Positions 13,567-14,522 of a stretch of DNA of 14,522 nucleotides are shown piece after piece. The notes under the pieces are model-generated. The model was not told where the DNA came from. It worked only from the letters and a program-made list of their open reading frames with translations, and made no database searches. Numbering within the stretch: the stretch's first letter is position 1; each line of letters starts with the position of its first letter. The stretch comes from an uncultured bacterium (GTDB taxonomy: Bacteria > Patescibacteriota > Saccharimonadia > Saccharimonadales > Saccharimonadaceae), in contig CALHCA010000083.1 in NCBI GenBank assembly GCA_937930585.1, positions 1 to 14,522 on the forward strand, read 5' to 3'. Made by a program: the position numbers and the translations under genes.

Positions 13567-14522
13567 TTACATTCCTGGAATTCTGAATTGTGAAGGATCG
13601 CTAGGATAAATTTGGTCGGTCATCACTTTATTTTTGCTACTTTCGGTGCCCATTGCAGGTTGCTCCGCTGGATTTGGAATGAAATCAAAAGCTGGAACTT
13701 CTGGCGGCATCGGCATTGAGCTAAAATCTGGCATAGCTGGCGGCATCGGCATTACAAAACCATTCGAATTTTGCGCAGGACCTTCAGTTGAGTAAGCCTG
13801 CTGATTTTCAAAATTATTTTGCGGCAAAGTCTGCGCATATTGTTCATTCGAAATTGGATTACTTGATTCAAAATTCGAAAGCGGTTGGATTGGTGCAGCT
13901 TGAGTGTAAGGCTGAGTTTCAGGGATGAAATTATCATTCGCGTGCGACTCTTCATAAACCGCATTCTGAACTTTACCATGGCTTAAAACATAATCATTAT
14001 TTTGTGGATTTGAGGTTGCTACAGAGTTTTCTTCACGAGAAATTCCACTTGGCTCATAAGGCTGAGCACCCATCAAACCACTTGCAATTTGAGCGTTTTC
14101 GGTTGGGTGATAATATTCATCGCCCTGATTTTGCGCTGGCTGAATATTTTGAGTTTGAATTTCTTGAGTGGCAGAAGTCTCAGCTGGATTTTGTTGTTCG
14201 AAAACTGGCGCAACTTCTGGTTGAGAAATTTGAGGCTCAACAGTTTCGAAAGTCTGTGGTTGAGTGTTTTCAGGAGTTGGGACTGAAATATCAACCTGGC
14301 GAGCCGGCTCAAAAACCTGCTCCTTAACTGGAGTTTCTGCAATAAATGCATTTGGATTTTCGAAAGGCACACTTGGCGCTGGAATTTCTGGCGCATAATT
14401 TTGAACTGGCGCCTCAACCAATCCTTGCGCACTTTCAAGCTGAACAGGCTGGTCAAATTCTGAACTAGCAGAAGTCTCAGCTGGATTTTGTTGTTCGAAA
14501 ACTGGCGCAACTTCTGGTTGAG
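13567..14522 (-). CDS. Q/P/E-rich low-complexity protein, partial (5' end outside window)
   Basis: I do not recognise a family. The frame is open to the window edge (at least 317 codons) and starts outside. The TTG at 14421 is not a credible start, since the same low-complexity sequence continues upstream of it. The visible part is almost wholly disordered: Pro, Gln, Glu, Asn, Ala and Ser dominate, with blocks such as VAPVFEQQNPAETSA and MPMPPAMPDFSSMPMPPEVP. No membrane helix or cysteine is visible. The tail is less repetitive and ends YPSDPSQFRIPGM, possibly the conserved, functional end. It abuts truB by one base. It resembles the low-complexity arm of the 10818-11771 product in style, not in sequence. 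Confidence 0.75.
   Translation of the reverse strand, partial: QPEVAPVFEQQNPAETSASSEFDQPVQLESAQGLVEAPVQNYAPEIPAPSVPFENPNAFIAETPVKEQVFEPARQVDISVPTPENTQPQTFETVEPQISQPEVAPVFEQQNPAETSATQEIQTQNIQPAQNQGDEYYHPTENAQIASGLMGAQPYEPSGISREENSVATSNPQNNDYVLSHGKVQNAVYEESHANDNFIPETQPYTQAAPIQPLSNFESSNPISNEQYAQTLPQNNFENQQAYSTEGPAQNSNGFVMPMPPAMPDFSSMPMPPEVPAFDFIPNPAEQPAMGTESSKNKVMTDQIYPSDPSQFRIPGM
14171..14522. repeat. 55-bp perfect direct repeat pair, 297 bp apart
   Basis: Positions 14171-14225 and 14468-14522 are identical over 55 bases; the second copy runs into the window edge and may be longer. The offset of 297 bases is 99 codons, so both encode QPEVAPVFEQQNPAETSA in frame. Sequence between the copies is different low-complexity coding DNA. 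Confidence 0.9.

Noticed and set aside
13752..14510. Alternative-frame ORFs within the Q/P/E-rich gene
   Set aside because: Basic, Leu/Arg/Gln-rich translations typical of frame shadows over biased codons. The frame ending at 13567 is the one that abuts truB and continues the low-complexity protein.
1..14522. CRISPR array, insertion sequence, prophage, toxin-antitoxin or defence genes
   Set aside because: No regularly spaced repeats, transposase, integrase or paired small toxin-like genes were seen. All recognisable genes are core functions or low-complexity proteins.

Overview
The window reads as a compact, AT-rich chromosomal segment (roughly 35% GC by eye) from a small-genome bacterium. 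The best guess is Candidatus Saccharibacteria (TM7) or another Patescibacteria/CPR lineage. This rests on the tiny intergenic gaps, shortened housekeeping proteins (TruB without its usual C-terminal extension, a 66-residue S18), and low-complexity P/Q/N-rich proteins next to core genes. TGA is used as a normal stop (end of mutM), so this is not the recoded Absconditabacteria/Gracilibacteria code. The lineage call is an inference, with no 16S rRNA here to confirm it. Every recognised gene lies on the minus strand, so transcription runs from high to low coordinates.

Layout in transcription order. (1) 14522-12885: the C-terminal part of a low-complexity Q/P/E-rich protein, cut by the window edge, then truB one base later. 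(2) 12844-11872: oligoribonuclease (orn), split by a one-base frameshift, then a MmcQ/YjbR-like gene overlapping it, closed by a strong terminator. (3) 11771-10818: a single-gene unit for a Q/N-rich one-pass membrane protein, with its own promoter and terminator. (4) 10755-5098: a six-gene run dnaG, rpoD, anchored extracytoplasmic protein, HAD hydrolase, mutM, holA, with start/stop overlaps at four of the five junctions. It joins primase, housekeeping sigma factor, 8-oxoguanine repair and the clamp-loader delta subunit. (5) 5051-2787: ftsK from its own promoter. (6) 2542-1556: the classical rpsF-ssb-rpsR operon with a promoter, leader hairpin and terminator. (7) 1483-923: efp with its own terminator. 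(8) 802-80: tlyA, which looks compositionally foreign, ending at a bidirectional terminator.

Regulation is legible. Five transcription units (tlyA, ftsK, the 10818-11771 gene, dnaG, orn) have an extended -10 (TGATATAAT, or TGTTAAAAT for dnaG) placed so that the predicted transcript starts 0-5 bases before the start codon, so these mRNAs should be leaderless or nearly so. The rpsF operon has the same -10 but a leader of about 50 bases with a Shine-Dalgarno site. Operon-internal genes mostly use AGGAG-type sites.

No CRISPR array, transposon, phage, toxin-antitoxin or defence system was found, and no tRNA or rRNA. No gene-free stretch exceeds 300 bases; the longest, 2543-2786, holds the rpsF leader, its promoter and an AT-rich segment. 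The observations most worth following are the roughly ten-fold excess of the palindrome TTCGAA everywhere except around tlyA, a primase that has lost all four zinc ligands, the leaderless promoter architecture, and the orn frameshift.
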